Part shown: positions 46,839-56,314 of the stretch, one piece after another
How the letters are laid out: every line of letters begins with the position of its first letter
How positions within the stretch are numbered: the first letter of the stretch is position 1
DNA from: Stappia indica
GTDB taxonomy: Bacteria; Pseudomonadota; Alphaproteobacteria; Rhizobiales; Stappiaceae
Assembly (NCBI RefSeq): GCF_009789575.1
Contig: NZ_CP046908.1
Coordinates: 2,263,501-2,327,500, forward strand
Direction of reading: 5' to 3'
DNA: 64,000 nt
The notes under the pieces: generated by a model
Seen by the model: only the letters and a program-made list of their open reading frames with translations
Told to the model about the DNA's origin: nothing
Databases searched by the model: none
Program-made: the position numbers and the translations under genes

Positions 46839-47303
46839 TCAGGCGAAAGGCAGGCGGTTGTCGTCCTTCAGCGTCTCCATGGCGATGGACGAGCGCACGT
46901 TGCGCACCGCCTCGTGCGGCAACAGCTCGTCATTGATGAAGCGCGACAGCGCCGCAAGATCGGCGACCGCCACCTTCAGCATGTAGTCCATGTCGCCCGT
47001 CAACACATGCGCCTCCTGGACCTCGGGCAAGGCGCGTACCAGATCGCGGAAACGGCGGGCGTTCTGGCGGCTGTGGGCATTGAGCGCGACGCCGACGAAG
47101 GCAACCACGCTGAACCCGACGGCCGCGGCATCGACATCGGCCCGGTAACGGCGGATGACGCCGGCCTCCTCCAGCCGTTGACGTCGGCGGGAGACCTGCG
47201 AGGCCGACAGTCCGATCCGCTCCCCAAGCTGCTGGTTGGTGACCGCCGCATCGTCCTGCAGGCTTGCAAGCAGGCGAATATCGAAAGGGTCGAGGTCCGT
47301 CAT
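46839..47303 (-). CDS. Lrp/AsnC-family transcriptional regulator
   Basis: About 154 residues from the ATG at MTDLDPFD, with the helix-turn-helix NQQLGERIGLSASQVSRRRQ and the RAM effector domain containing VQEAHVLTGDMDYMLKVAVAD. An alternative ATG at 47339 would add 12 residues (MKRALIELDAHK); spacing of ribosome-binding sequences does not separate them. It is divergent from hppD, a frequent arrangement, so aromatic amino acid or tyrosine catabolism is a likely regulatory target. Confidence 0.9.
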   Translation of the reverse strand: MTDLDPFDIRLLASLQDDAAVTNQQLGERIGLSASQVSRRRQRLEEAGVIRRYRADVDAAAVGFSVVAFVGVALNAHSRQNARRFRDLVRALPEVQEAHVLTGDMDYMLKVAVADLAALSRFINDELLPHEAVRNVRSSIAMETLKDDNRLPFA

Positions 47304-47337
47304 CTTGTGCGCGTCCAGCTCTATCAGTGCACGTTTC

Positions 47338-47383
47338 ATGCATTGATAATCCATTACCCACCCAAAATGCACGCACCTTGCAT
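47338..47383. promoter_or_regulatory. TGCA-containing repeats in the lrp-hppD divergent region
   Basis: An ATGCAT palindrome at 47338-47343 and the inverted pair ATGCA-N7-TGCAT at 47367-47383 have centres about 34 bases apart, three helical turns. Lrp-type octamers often bind such phased weak dyads. These are candidates for autoregulation and hppD control. Confidence 0.35.
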
Positions 47384-47432
47384 CGATCCGGGCGCATACT
47401 GTGCGAAGTTTGGCTTTCCAGAGGAGGACAGC

Positions 47433-48545
47433 ATGGGACCGTTTCCGCACGACGCACCGCCCGCCAAGATCGACGACACCAACCCGGCCGGCACGGACGG
47501 CTTCGAGTTCGTCGAGTTTTCCCACCCCGAGCCGGAAAAGCTCGACGCCCTGTTCCGCCGCATGGGCTATGTGCCCGTCGCCAAGCACAAGACCAAGGCA
47601 ATCACCCTCTACCGCCAGGGCGACATCACCTATGTGCTGAACGCCGAGCCCGGCTCGCACGCGATGCGCTTCGTCGAGGAGCACGGCCCCTGCGCCCCCT
47701 CGATGGCCTGGCGCGTGGTCGATGCCCGTCACGCGTTCGAGCATGCGGTGAAGAAGGGGGCAACGCCCTATCACGGCGACGACAAGGCGCTGGACGTCCC
47801 CGCCATCGTCGGCATCGGCGGCTCGCTGCTCTATTTCGTCGAGACCTACGGCGCCAAGGGCTCGGCCTATGACGACGAGTTCGAGTGGTTGGGCGAGCGA
47901 GATCCGCGTCCGGCAGGGGTCGGCTTCTATTACCTCGACCACCTGACCCACAACGTCTATCGCGGCAACATGGACAAGTGGTGGGACTTCTACCGCGACC
48001 TGTTCGGGTTCAAGCAGATCCACTTCTTCGACATCGACGGCCGCATCACCGGTCTCGTCAGCCGGGCGATCACCTCGCCTTGCGGCAAGATCCGCATCCC
48101 GCTCAACGAGTCGAAGGACGACACCAGCCAGATCGCCGAGTATCTTCGCAAGTACAAGGGCGAAGGCATCCAGCATATCGCGGTCGGAACGGACAACATC
48201 TACGACGCCACCGACCTCCTGTCGGACAACGGGCTGAAGTTCATGCCGGGTCCGCCGGACACCTATTACGAGATGTCCCGCGAGCGCGTGCATGGCCATG
48301 ACGAACCCATCGAGCGGATGAAGAAGCACGGCATCCTGATCGACGGCGAAGGCGTGGTGAACGGCGGGATGACCAAGATCCTGCTGCAGATCTTCTCCAA
48401 GACCGTCATCGGTCCGATCTTCTTCGAATTCATCCAGCGCAAGGGCGACGAAGGCTTCGGCGAAGGCAACTTCCGCGCCCTGTTCGAATCGATCGAGGAA
48501 GACCAGATCCGCCGCGGCGTGATCAAGGCCGACGCTGCCGAGTAA
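47433..48545 (+). CDS. hppD: 4-hydroxyphenylpyruvate dioxygenase
   Basis: 370-residue non-heme iron(II) dioxygenase converting 4-hydroxyphenylpyruvate to homogentisate in tyrosine catabolism. Iron ligands are recognisable as His in LDHLTHNVYRG, His in EGIQHIAVGTDNI and Glu in PIFFEFIQRKG. The GGMTKILLQIFSKTV segment is the C-terminal gate region. AGAGGAGGA precedes the ATG. No homogentisate dioxygenase gene lies nearby. A terminator follows. Confidence 0.96.
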   Translation: MGPFPHDAPPAKIDDTNPAGTDGFEFVEFSHPEPEKLDALFRRMGYVPVAKHKTKAITLYRQGDITYVLNAEPGSHAMRFVEEHGPCAPSMAWRVVDARHAFEHAVKKGATPYHGDDKALDVPAIVGIGGSLLYFVETYGAKGSAYDDEFEWLGERDPRPAGVGFYYLDHLTHNVYRGNMDKWWDFYRDLFGFKQIHFFDIDGRITGLVSRAITSPCGKIRIPLNESKDDTSQIAEYLRKYKGEGIQHIAVGTDNIYDATDLLSDNGLKFMPGPPDTYYEMSRERVHGHDEPIERMKKHGILIDGEGVVNGGMTKILLQIFSKTVIGPIFFEFIQRKGDEGFGEGNFRALFESIEEDQIRRGVIKADAAE

Positions 48546-48572
48546 GGCAGCGCCGGGTCAACGAAGAAACCG

Positions 48573-48602
48573 AAGGGGAGCGGCAGGTCCGCTCCCCTTT
48601 TT
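48573..48602 (+). terminator. Rho-independent terminator of hppD
   Basis: Perfect 11-bp stem AAGGGGAGCGG / CCGCTCCCCTT with loop CAGGT and a terminal run of five T, starting 28 bases after the hppD stop. Confidence 0.92.
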
Positions 48603-48622
48603 GTTGCGGGTTGTGGGTTCGA

Positions 48623-50005
48623 TCAGGTCGTGGCCCGGCCGCGCAGGGCGTCGAGGAACGAGTTCGCCCAGGACGCGGCATCGTTCTGGCAAATGCGGTC
48701 GAAGATCGCCTGCCAGCGCGACCGGCGCTCGTCGAGCGGCATGTTGAGGGCGGTCTGCAGGCTGGACGCCACACCTTCCGCCGAATGCGGGTTGACGATC
48801 AGCGCCTCCGGCATGCCTTCCGCCGCCCCGGCGAACCGCGACAGCACCACGACACCGGGATCCTCTGCCCGCTGCGCCGCAACATATTCCTTGGCGACCA
48901 GGTTCATTCCGTCGCGAAGCGGCGTGACCAGCGCCACGCGGCTGGCACGATAGAGCCCGGCAAGCGCCCGCCGGGTGAAGGATCGGGTCATGTAGCGGAT
49001 CGGCGTCCAGTCGAGATCGGCGAACCGGCCGTTGATATTGCCCGACAGTTCCTCCAGCTCACGCCGGATTTCCGCGTAGGCGTCGAGATCGGCTCGTGAC
49101 GGTGGGGCCACCTGCATCAGGCTCACCCTGCCCCGGTTCTCCGGATAGTCCTCCAGCAACCGGCCGAACGCCCGAAACCGCTCCGGCAATCCCTTCGAAT
49201 AGTCGATACGGTCGACCCCGATGATCTGCTGGCGGCCGGTGAGCAGTTTCTCTGTCCGCATGGTGTTGCGGCGCGCTTCCGGCGTCGTCGCCTGCCGGGC
49301 GAACCCGGCCGCGTCGATGCCGATGGGAAAGGCACGCGCAATGACGGAGCCGCCGGCGACATCCAGCCGCTCGCCGTCGCGCTCGATCGCGCCCAGTTCC
49401 TCCACCGCGAACCGACGGAAGTTCGCCGCATCCCGGCGCGTCTGGAAGCCGACCACGTCATAGGCGAGCATTCTGCGAACCAGCCGTTCGGCGTTCGGCA
49501 GGCCGGCGAGCACCTCCGGCGCCGGGAACGGAATGTGCAGGAAAAAGCCGATCGGATTGCCGACCTCCATCGCCCGCAGCTCCGCCGCGAAACCGAGGAA
49601 ATGGTAGTCGTGGACCCAGATCATGTCGTCGGCCTGCAGCAGCGGGCGCAGCCGCGTTGCGAAACGCTCGTTGACCCGCCGGTAGCCTTCCTCGAACCGC
49701 CGGTCGAAATCCGCAAGGTCCAGGCGGTAATGCAGCACCGGCCAGAGCGTGCGGTTGGCATAGCCGGCATAGAACTCGTCGTAATCGGCCTGGGTCATGT
49801 CGACCGTCGCCATCGCGACCTTGCGGGTGCCCCCGCCCTGCTTGAGATTGCCGAAAGTGCCTTCCTCGGAAACCTCGCCGCTCCAGCCGAACCAAAGCCC
49901 TCCCATCTCCGTCAGCGCGTCGACAAGCGCCACCGCCAGACCGCCCGCCCGCCCCGTATCCTTGAGCGGTCCGACACGATTGGAGACGACGACAAGTCTG
50001 GACAT
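48623..50005 (-). CDS. otsA: Trehalose-6-phosphate synthase OtsA (GT20)
   Basis: 460-residue glycosyltransferase making trehalose 6-phosphate from UDP-glucose and glucose 6-phosphate. Motifs seen: VVSNRVGPLKDTGRAGGLAVAL (UDP-sugar loop), WVHDYHFLGFAAELR, the IGVDRIDYSKGLPERFRAF basic motif and MNLVAKEYVAAQ. GGAGGA precedes the ATG. It is the last of the otsB-GH15-otsA set, 129 bases after the GH15 stop, and converges with hppD. Confidence 0.95.
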   Translation of the reverse strand: MSRLVVVSNRVGPLKDTGRAGGLAVALVDALTEMGGLWFGWSGEVSEEGTFGNLKQGGGTRKVAMATVDMTQADYDEFYAGYANRTLWPVLHYRLDLADFDRRFEEGYRRVNERFATRLRPLLQADDMIWVHDYHFLGFAAELRAMEVGNPIGFFLHIPFPAPEVLAGLPNAERLVRRMLAYDVVGFQTRRDAANFRRFAVEELGAIERDGERLDVAGGSVIARAFPIGIDAAGFARQATTPEARRNTMRTEKLLTGRQQIIGVDRIDYSKGLPERFRAFGRLLEDYPENRGRVSLMQVAPPSRADLDAYAEIRRELEELSGNINGRFADLDWTPIRYMTRSFTRRALAGLYRASRVALVTPLRDGMNLVAKEYVAAQRAEDPGVVVLSRFAGAAEGMPEALIVNPHSAEGVASSLQTALNMPLDERRSRWQAIFDRICQNDAASWANSFLDALRGRATT

Positions 50006-50134
50006 GGGTTCCTCCGGTTTGCGTGTCCGCCCGCATGGGCACAGGCCGACATCGGCCCGCAGGCCGCACCGGGCGGGCACGGGAATGATCAGGTCAGGGC
50101 CGCAGAAGACCTGCGGGCCGATTCGAGCGTCAGG

Positions 50135-51931
50135 TCACACGAGGCTTTCCCATCCGGCCGACAGCCGCATGGCGCCATTGATGATACCGACCATCGAATA
50201 GGTCTGGGGGAAGTTGCCCCACATCTCGCCGGTCACCGGATCGGTGTCCTCGGACAACAGGCCGACATGGTTCCGGCAGGACAGCATCGTCTCGTAGATG
50301 TCGCGTGCCTCTTCCTTCCGGCCGATCCGCGCCAGCGCGTCGATGTACCAGAAGGTGCAGATGTTGAAGGCGTTCTCCGGCGCGCCGAAATCATCGGCGG
50401 CATGATAGCGGAACAGATGCTTGCCGCGGCGAAGGGTCTCGCCGATCCGCTCCACCGTCGCGATGAAGCGCGGGTCCTGCGGCGGCAGGAAGCCGACCTC
50501 GGCGATCAGCAACAGGCTGGCATCGAGATCGCGCCCCTCGAAGCTTTCGACAAAGGCGTTGGTGTTCTGGTTCCATCCGCGCGATAGGATCACGGAGCGG
50601 ATGGTATCGGCACGCTCCTGCCAGAGCAGGGCCCGCTCGTTCCGGCCGAACTGCCGCGCGATCTTGGCGAGCCGGTCGCAGGCCGCCCAACACATCAGCG
50701 AGGACGAGGTGTGGACGCGCGCACGGGTGCGCAGCTCCCACAGTCCCGCATCGGGCTGATCGTGCATGGCGAAGGCGCGCTCGCCGATCACTTCCAGCCG
50801 CTCGAAATCGTCGACGCGGGGCTGGCGAAGGAGCCTCTTGTCGAAGAAGGCCTGCGAGGCGCCGAGCACGATATTGCCGTAGACGTCGTGCTGGAAATGT
50901 TCGTACGCCTGATTGCCGACCCTGACCGGCCCCATGTTCCGGTAGCCGGGCAGGTCCACCGTCGTCTCGATCAGGCGGTCTTCCAGCGCGATGCCGTAGA
51001 GCGGCTGGACGTGGCCGCTGCCGGTCATCGAGGCGATGTTGTTGATGTAGCGGAGATAGTTCTCCATCGTCTCCATCTCGGAGAGCGAGTTGAGAGCCCG
51101 CACCACGAAGAACGCATCGCGCAGCCAGCAATAGCGATAATCCCAGTTGCGCCCGCTGTTCGCCGCTTCCGGGATCGAGGTCGTCACCGCGGCGATGATC
51201 GCACCCGTTTCCTCATAGGTGCACAGCTTCAGCGTGATCGCAGCGCGGATCACCGCTTCCTGGTAATCGAGCGGCAGGCCGAGGCGCCGGGTCCAGAGCC
51301 GCCAGTGCAGCACCGTCTCTTCCTCGAACTCGCGGCACAGCGTCTCGGGATGATGGGTCAGGCTTTCATCGGGGCCGAAATAGAACGACACCGGCCCGTC
51401 GAGCAGGAACGGCGTCTCGTCGCGCACATAGGTGATCGAGGCATTGGTCGTCAGCCGCACCGTCTGGCCGTTGCCGACGAAGCGCATGTGATTGGAGCCG
51501 TAGGTGACCTCCGGGGTGCGTGCGCCATAGTCGAACCGCGGGCGGCAGCGCACACGGATCCGCGGGTGGCCCGACAGGGGGCGGACCCGGCGGACGAGCG
51601 CCGTCGGGCGGAACATGCGCCCCTTGGTCTGGAAGCGCGGTGCGAAATCGGTGATTTCGATGGCATTGCCCGCATCATCGAAGATGCGCGTCACCACGAC
51701 GGCCGTATTCTCCTGATACGACTGTTCGCTGCGGACCGCGTTCTCCAGCTCGATGGCGAACAGCCCGTCGCGTTCGTCGCTGCACGTGCCCAGAAGCCCA
51801 TGAAAGACCGGGTCGCCGTCGAAGCGCGGCAGGCACAGCCAGACCACCCGCGCCATCCTGTCGACCAGCGCCGCAATCGAGCAGTTGCCGATGAGCGCGA
51901 GATCGAGGGAAGCCTTGCGGTCGAGCGTCAT
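50135..51931 (-). CDS. GH15 family glycoside hydrolase (glucoamylase/trehalase-like)
   Basis: 598 residues. The TSIPEAANSGRNWDYRYCWLRDAFF segment is the hallmark of the GH15 (alpha/alpha)6 catalytic domain, following an N-terminal beta-sandwich. No signal peptide, so it is cytoplasmic. Its ATG overlaps the otsB stop by 4 bases, showing translational coupling with trehalose synthesis. Some GH15 members are trehalases rather than glucoamylases, and this context favours a role in trehalose or maltooligosaccharide turnover, but the substrate cannot be proven here. Confidence 0.88.
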   Translation of the reverse strand: MTLDRKASLDLALIGNCSIAALVDRMARVVWLCLPRFDGDPVFHGLLGTCSDERDGLFAIELENAVRSEQSYQENTAVVVTRIFDDAGNAIEITDFAPRFQTKGRMFRPTALVRRVRPLSGHPRIRVRCRPRFDYGARTPEVTYGSNHMRFVGNGQTVRLTTNASITYVRDETPFLLDGPVSFYFGPDESLTHHPETLCREFEEETVLHWRLWTRRLGLPLDYQEAVIRAAITLKLCTYEETGAIIAAVTTSIPEAANSGRNWDYRYCWLRDAFFVVRALNSLSEMETMENYLRYINNIASMTGSGHVQPLYGIALEDRLIETTVDLPGYRNMGPVRVGNQAYEHFQHDVYGNIVLGASQAFFDKRLLRQPRVDDFERLEVIGERAFAMHDQPDAGLWELRTRARVHTSSSLMCWAACDRLAKIARQFGRNERALLWQERADTIRSVILSRGWNQNTNAFVESFEGRDLDASLLLIAEVGFLPPQDPRFIATVERIGETLRRGKHLFRYHAADDFGAPENAFNICTFWYIDALARIGRKEEARDIYETMLSCRNHVGLLSEDTDPVTGEMWGNFPQTYSMVGIINGAMRLSAGWESLV

Positions 51932-52683
51932 GAATGTGGTGTCCTTGCCAGTACCTTTGCCGGGAGGCCGAGAGCCAGCCAGTCGCGAACGCCTTTCACG
52001 TCGCTGACGCGGAAACGGGCAAGGCTGTCGGCGGTTCCGACCTTGACCCCGAAACCACCGACGGACTCGGCCGCGCGAATGCCGTCCTCGTCGGTTACGT
52101 CGTCGCCCACGAAAACCGGCGTACGGCCGCGAAAGGGATGAAGGTCCATGAAGGTCGCGACCGCCCAGCCCTTGTCGCGAAAGGCGGGCTTTGCCTCCAC
52201 CACCATCTTGCCATGCACGAGATGCAGGTCGGGAAGCTCGGCGACGGCGGCCTGCATCACCTCCAGGACCGCGTGCTCGCAATCGGGCGCGATCCGGTAG
52301 TGGACGGCAATCGCCGGCCCTTTGTCCTCGATGGACACGCCGCGCCCGAGCAAGCCGCTGCCGGCAAGCGCAGCCTTCAGCTCCTCGATCTCGGGAGCCA
52401 CCGGCGCGCGCACGACGTCTTCGTCCGGATGCAGCCGGGTTTCCAGCCCGTGCAGGCCGGCGCAGGGAAGCCGCAGAGGTGCGAGATAGTGGTCGATCTC
52501 ATGGATCGGGCGACCGCTGACGATCGCCAGAGCCCCGCCGAGATGCTCGACGAGCCCTTCCAGGCACGCGATGGTCGCCCGGCCGGCCTCGACCGCATCG
52601 GGCGTTCGGGCGATTTCGACCAGCGTTCCGTCGAAATCGAGGAACAGGGCGATATCGTCTGTCACGGGCGGTGGCGCGTTCAT
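51928..52683 (-). CDS. otsB: Trehalose-6-phosphate phosphatase OtsB
   Basis: 251-residue HAD-superfamily phosphatase. Motif I ALFLDFDGTLVEIA supplies the nucleophile Asp; the C-terminal VFVGDDVTDEDGI holds the metal-binding aspartates; IVSGRPIHEIDHYL is motif II. ATG at MNAPPPVT has AGG 8 bases upstream; a TTG six bases earlier is possible. First gene of the trehalose cluster. Confidence 0.94.
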   Translation of the reverse strand: MNAPPPVTDDIALFLDFDGTLVEIARTPDAVEAGRATIACLEGLVEHLGGALAIVSGRPIHEIDHYLAPLRLPCAGLHGLETRLHPDEDVVRAPVAPEIEELKAALAGSGLLGRGVSIEDKGPAIAVHYRIAPDCEHAVLEVMQAAVAELPDLHLVHGKMVVEAKPAFRDKGWAVATFMDLHPFRGRTPVFVGDDVTDEDGIRAAESVGGFGVKVGTADSLARFRVSDVKGVRDWLALGLPAKVLARTPHS

Positions 52684-52766
52684 GCGCAAAGCCTAAGGGA
52701 ACTCACCCCCGATGAGAAGTCCCGGCCCGGAAAAAGCCTTTCTTCCTGACGCCTTGCCGCACTGCA

Positions 52767-53552
52767 TCAAGCAGCGGATGCATCCGTGAACGCCCCGGGC
52801 CCGGGGACAGCCCCATCCGGACACTTGCCAAGGATGATCATGCCGAGAACCTCGTCCTTGGTCACGTCCTGCGTGCGGGCGGAGCCGACCAGCTTGCCGT
52901 TCTTCATCACCGCGACCCTGTCCGCCAGATCGAACACGTCATGAATGTCGTGACTGATCAGGAAGATACCGAGCCCCTGCTTTTTCAGTTCCTTGATCAG
53001 TTCGGAGACCATCTGCGTCTCCTGCACGCCGAGCGCGGCCGTCGGCTCGTCCATGATCAGGATGCGGGCGTTGAAATAGACGGCCCTGGCGATGGCAACG
53101 GACTGCCTCTGACCGCCCGACAGCGCCTTCACCGGCGCCTTGAACTTGCGGAAATTCGGGTTGAGACGGCTGAGGATCTTGCGGGTCTCGGCCTCCATCG
53201 CATCGTCGTCGACGAAACCGAGGGGCGTGACGATCTCCCGGCCGAGGAACAGGTTCGACGCCGCATCCAGATTGTCGGCCAGAGCCAGCGTCTGGTAGAT
53301 CGTCTCGATATTGTAGTTGCGGGCATCCCGCGGGCTGTTGATCGTCGCGCGCTTGCCGTCGATCAGGATCTCGCCGCTGTCCGCGCGATAGGCACCGGAC
53401 AAGACCTTGATCAGGGTCGACTTGCCGGCGCCGTTGTGGCCGAGCAGCCCGACCACCTCGCCGGGATGCAGGTCGACGCTGACATGGTCGACCGCATGCA
53501 CGCCGCCGAAGGAGATGCAGATGTCCTGCATCTGGACGAGAGGAGTTGCCAT
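52767..53552 (-). CDS. Sugar ABC transporter ATP-binding protein (single-domain, FrcA/XylG-like)
   Basis: 261 residues: Walker [16 protein letters not shown], signature [15 protein letters not shown], Walker [14 protein letters not shown]. Unlike the two-domain XylG/RbsA ATPases of about 500 residues, this has one domain, the FrcA-type organisation common in alphaproteobacterial carbohydrate importers. It starts 3 bases after the permease stop and completes the xylose-type system. Confidence 0.92.
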   Translation of the reverse strand: MATPLVQMQDICISFGGVHAVDHVSVDLHPGEVVGLLGHNGAGKSTLIKVLSGAYRADSGEILIDGKRATINSPRDARNYNIETIYQTLALADNLDAASNLFLGREIVTPLGFVDDDAMEAETRKILSRLNPNFRKFKAPVKALSGGQRQSVAIARAVYFNARILIMDEPTAALGVQETQMVSELIKELKKQGLGIFLISHDIHDVFDLADRVAVMKNGKLVGSARTQDVTKDEVLGMIILGKCPDGAVPGPGAFTDASAA

Positions 53553-53555
53553 GGC

Positions 53556-54851
53556 TCAGTCTCCCGTGCGCTTGCGGTAAAGGATATCGACGAGCACGGC
53601 CACCACCAGCACCACACCGACAACGATGTTCTGGAGCGGCGCGTCGACGCCGACCATCGCCATGCCCGACTGCAGCGACTGCATGATCAGCGCGCCGAGG
53701 ATGGCGCCGTAGATCGTGCCGATACCGCCGGACAGCGCTGTTCCGCCGATGACCGCCGCAGCGATCACGCGCAGCTCGTCCAGCGTGCCGATGTCGTTGG
53801 TGGAGAAACCGAGGCGGGCCGAAGCAACCGCCGCCGACAGGGCGCAAAGGCCACCCATGATCGCAAAGATCTTGACCGTCAGCAGGCGCGTGTTGATGCC
53901 TGACAGCTCGGCCGCGTCCGGATTGCCGCCGGCCGCAAAGATGTAGCGACCGAGCCGCGTCCGCCGGGCGACCACCGTCATGCACACGGCGACGACGATC
54001 AGCAGCAGCACCGAGTAGGGCAGGCCGTAAGCCGCCGTGTAGCCCTCCGGCACCTCCAGCCCGCGCGCCGCGAAGTCGCGCCGCAGGACGCGAGCCGGTA
54101 TTTCGTAGGCGTTGAGGATCGCGATGAAACCGACGATGGCGCCGGCAATGATGGCTCCGAGCGTGACCTCCGCCCAGATCGGCTTGACCGGAAAGCCGTG
54201 CGTCTGCTTGCGCCGCCGCGACGAGAACTGCAGCGCGACGGCCACGATCACGGCGAGACCGGCAAAGATCCACGACCACAACTCGCCCAGCGTGCCGCCA
54301 ATGCCGCCGATCATCGTGAACCGCGCGTCGAGCGGCCCGATGGTCTGGCCATCGGTGATGAACCAGGCCGCGTTGCGCCAGACCAAGAGGCCGCCGAGCG
54401 TGACGATGAAGGCCGGGATGCCGAGATAGCCGATCAGCACGCCCTGGAAAGCGCCGATCAGCGTTCCGACGACGACGCCGGCAAGGATCGCCAGGATCCA
54501 GATGGCCGGATGGCCGAGTTCCAGGCCGAAGACGGCCGGCAACACCTGCGTCTGCACCATAGCCATCACGGCCGCGACGGTCGCGAGCAGCGACCCGACC
54601 GACAGGTCGATATGGCGCGTGACGATGACGAACACCATGCCCGTCGCCATGATGGCAACCGAGACCGTCTGGATCGTCAGGTTGAAGATGTTGCGCGGCG
54701 TCAGGAAGTTGCCGCCGGTGAACACGTTGAACACCAGGCACAGGACGACGAACGCGCCGATCATGCCCAGCAGGCGCGTGTCGACCTGCAGCGCAGAGAA
54801 GAACGATCTGGTCGCCGGCGGCTTCGGTCCGGTGACTACGGTCTCAGACAT
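53556..54851 (-). CDS. xylH: Xylose-type ABC transporter permease (XylH-like)
   Basis: 431 residues with about ten to twelve membrane segments, longer than RbsC, matching XylH. Family motifs: MVFVIVTRHIDLSVGSLLA, LGIPAFIVTLGGLLVWR, RYIFAAGGNPDAAELSGIN and GFSTNDIGTLDELRVIAAA. The ATG at MSETVVTG is chosen. Located 122 bases after xylF, with a hairpin between, and 3 bases before the ATPase gene. Confidence 0.92.
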   Translation of the reverse strand: MSETVVTGPKPPATRSFFSALQVDTRLLGMIGAFVVLCLVFNVFTGGNFLTPRNIFNLTIQTVSVAIMATGMVFVIVTRHIDLSVGSLLATVAAVMAMVQTQVLPAVFGLELGHPAIWILAILAGVVVGTLIGAFQGVLIGYLGIPAFIVTLGGLLVWRNAAWFITDGQTIGPLDARFTMIGGIGGTLGELWSWIFAGLAVIVAVALQFSSRRRKQTHGFPVKPIWAEVTLGAIIAGAIVGFIAILNAYEIPARVLRRDFAARGLEVPEGYTAAYGLPYSVLLLIVVAVCMTVVARRTRLGRYIFAAGGNPDAAELSGINTRLLTVKIFAIMGGLCALSAAVASARLGFSTNDIGTLDELRVIAAAVIGGTALSGGIGTIYGAILGALIMQSLQSGMAMVGVDAPLQNIVVGVVLVVAVLVDILYRKRTGD

Positions 54852-54924
54852 GGAAAAGCTCCCGCTTGGAGGGTGGCGCATTCCCTGCGCCCCCTCGCGG
54901 CCGGATGTCACCCATCAGCGGCCG

Positions 54925-54953
54925 CCCTGCCCCGGCCTTGGGCCGGAGCAGGG
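54925..54953 (-). terminator. Stable hairpin between xylF and xylH
   Basis: Arms CCCTGC-CCGGCC and GGCCGG-GCAGGG with one mismatch and a 3-base loop, in the 122-base gap after xylF. No T-run, so it more likely protects xylF mRNA or attenuates read-through than terminates fully. Confidence 0.5.
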
Positions 54954-54973
54954 TCATCGCTTGAAGGACTGGC

Positions 54974-56008
54974 TCAGTTGCAGGGAGCCGGGCCGCCGCT
55001 GACGCCCTGGCACAGGGCATCCTTGGTGATCCAGCCTGCATCGACCACGACCGACAGGTTCTCACGGGTGACCGGGATCGGCGCCAGGAAACGCGCGGTC
55101 AGCTCCGCGCCGCCGGGCGAGGTCCACTTGCCCGCGCCCTCGACGCCATCCATCGTACCGCCCTTGGCGAGCGCCACGGCGATCTCGCCGGCCACCTTGC
55201 CCAGTTCGCGCGCATCCTTCCACACGGACACGGTCTGCGTGCCCTTGGCGACACGGTTGAGCGCGGCGTGATCGCCGTCCTGGCCGGAAACCGGGATGCC
55301 TTCCATACCCTGCGCGGTCAGCGCGGCAACCGCACCGCCGGCCGTGCCGTCGTTGGAGGCGACCACCGCGTCGACAGCGTTGTTGTTGGCGGTGAGGATC
55401 TGCTCCATGTTCCGCTGCGCATTGGCGGGCAGCCAGCCGTCCGTATAGGCCTCGCCGACGATCTTGACCTTGCCGGCATCGATGGCTGCCTGCAGGACTT
55501 CCTGCTGGCCGCCGCGCAGGAAGTCGGCATTGGGATCGGTGGGCGAACCCTTGATCATCACGTAATTGCCTTCCGGCGCCTGCTTCAGGACCTCGCGAGC
55601 CTGCATGCGGCCGACCTCGACATTGTCGAAGGTCAGATAGAAGGCGCGGTCGTCCTCGATCAGGCGGTCGTAGCCGACGACCGGAATGCCCTCGTTGGCA
55701 GCTGCCTGGATGGCCGGGCCGATGGCCTGGGAATCCTGCGCCAGAATGATCAGCGCATCGACGCCCTGGGCGATCAGCGCCTCGATGTCCGACAGCTGCT
55801 TGGCAGCCGAAGACTGGGCATCGGCGGACACATAGGCGGCGCCGGCGGCCTCGAGCGCGCCCTTGATGGCGGCTTCGTCCGTCTTCCAGCGCTCTTCCTG
55901 GAAATTCGACCAGCTGACGCCGACGGTGATGTCCTGCGCCTGTGCATGGATCGGCAGCGCAACGGAAACGAGAAGCGCTCCGGCCAGAAGCGGGTAGAAT
56001 CTGCGCAT
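54974..56008 (-). CDS. xylF: D-xylose-type ABC transporter substrate-binding protein (XylF-like)
   Basis: 344-residue periplasmic protein of the type-1 (ribose/xylose) fold. Signal peptide at residues 1-24 (HAQAQDITVGVSW). The body carries DSQAIGPAIQAAANEGIPVVGYDRLI and DAVVASNDGTAGGAVAAL, and the C-terminus PIPVTRENLSVVVDAGWIT matches the XylF-type hinge end. Operon head, divergent from the ROK regulator, the usual position for a xylose system. Confidence 0.92.
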   Translation of the reverse strand: MRRFYPLLAGALLVSVALPIHAQAQDITVGVSWSNFQEERWKTDEAAIKGALEAAGAAYVSADAQSSAAKQLSDIEALIAQGVDALIILAQDSQAIGPAIQAAANEGIPVVGYDRLIEDDRAFYLTFDNVEVGRMQAREVLKQAPEGNYVMIKGSPTDPNADFLRGGQQEVLQAAIDAGKVKIVGEAYTDGWLPANAQRNMEQILTANNNAVDAVVASNDGTAGGAVAALTAQGMEGIPVSGQDGDHAALNRVAKGTQTVSVWKDARELGKVAGEIAVALAKGGTMDGVEGAGKWTSPGGAELTARFLAPIPVTRENLSVVVDAGWITKDALCQGVSGGPAPCN

Positions 56009-56314
56009 GATGTCTTTCCTCCGATTTGTCCCCGCTCCTCCCAAATGCGGAACGAAGGATCATGTATCAGGCAAGCTGTCCCTGGCCTGTGCCTCCCCGG
56101 CCGAAGGATGCTTGCTTTGGTTCGTCGGCGTAATTTTATTTTTTTCGACGTCCGAAAAAAAGTTGCTCCAAACGAAAGCCCCTGTCAACATGGTTTCTCG
56201 ACGAGGATCCGGGATCGTGACAAAAACACCCGGCGAGCGTAAACCCTGGCTACGGCCATGCCTTGCGCGCGACACAGCTCCCGTCTGGGTGGAAACGAAC
56301 GCTTTGGTGTGGGC
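56009..56314. promoter_or_regulatory. xylF-ROK divergent control region with A/T-tract palindrome
   Basis: At 56139-56161 the arms TTTTTTTCG and CGAAAAAAA flank a 5-base centre ACGTC, a perfect 9-5-9 dyad in an otherwise GC-rich area. It lies about 130 bases upstream of xylF and 155 upstream of the ROK gene, a good operator candidate for the ROK protein. No other gene is supported here. Confidence 0.55.

Noticed and set aside
44430..48545. Plus-strand open frame of 1371 codons ending in the hppD frame
   Set aside because: Only the last 370 codons are real (hppD from 47433). The rest is antisense to the GMC oxidoreductase, DUF533 and Lrp genes and shows no family motif.
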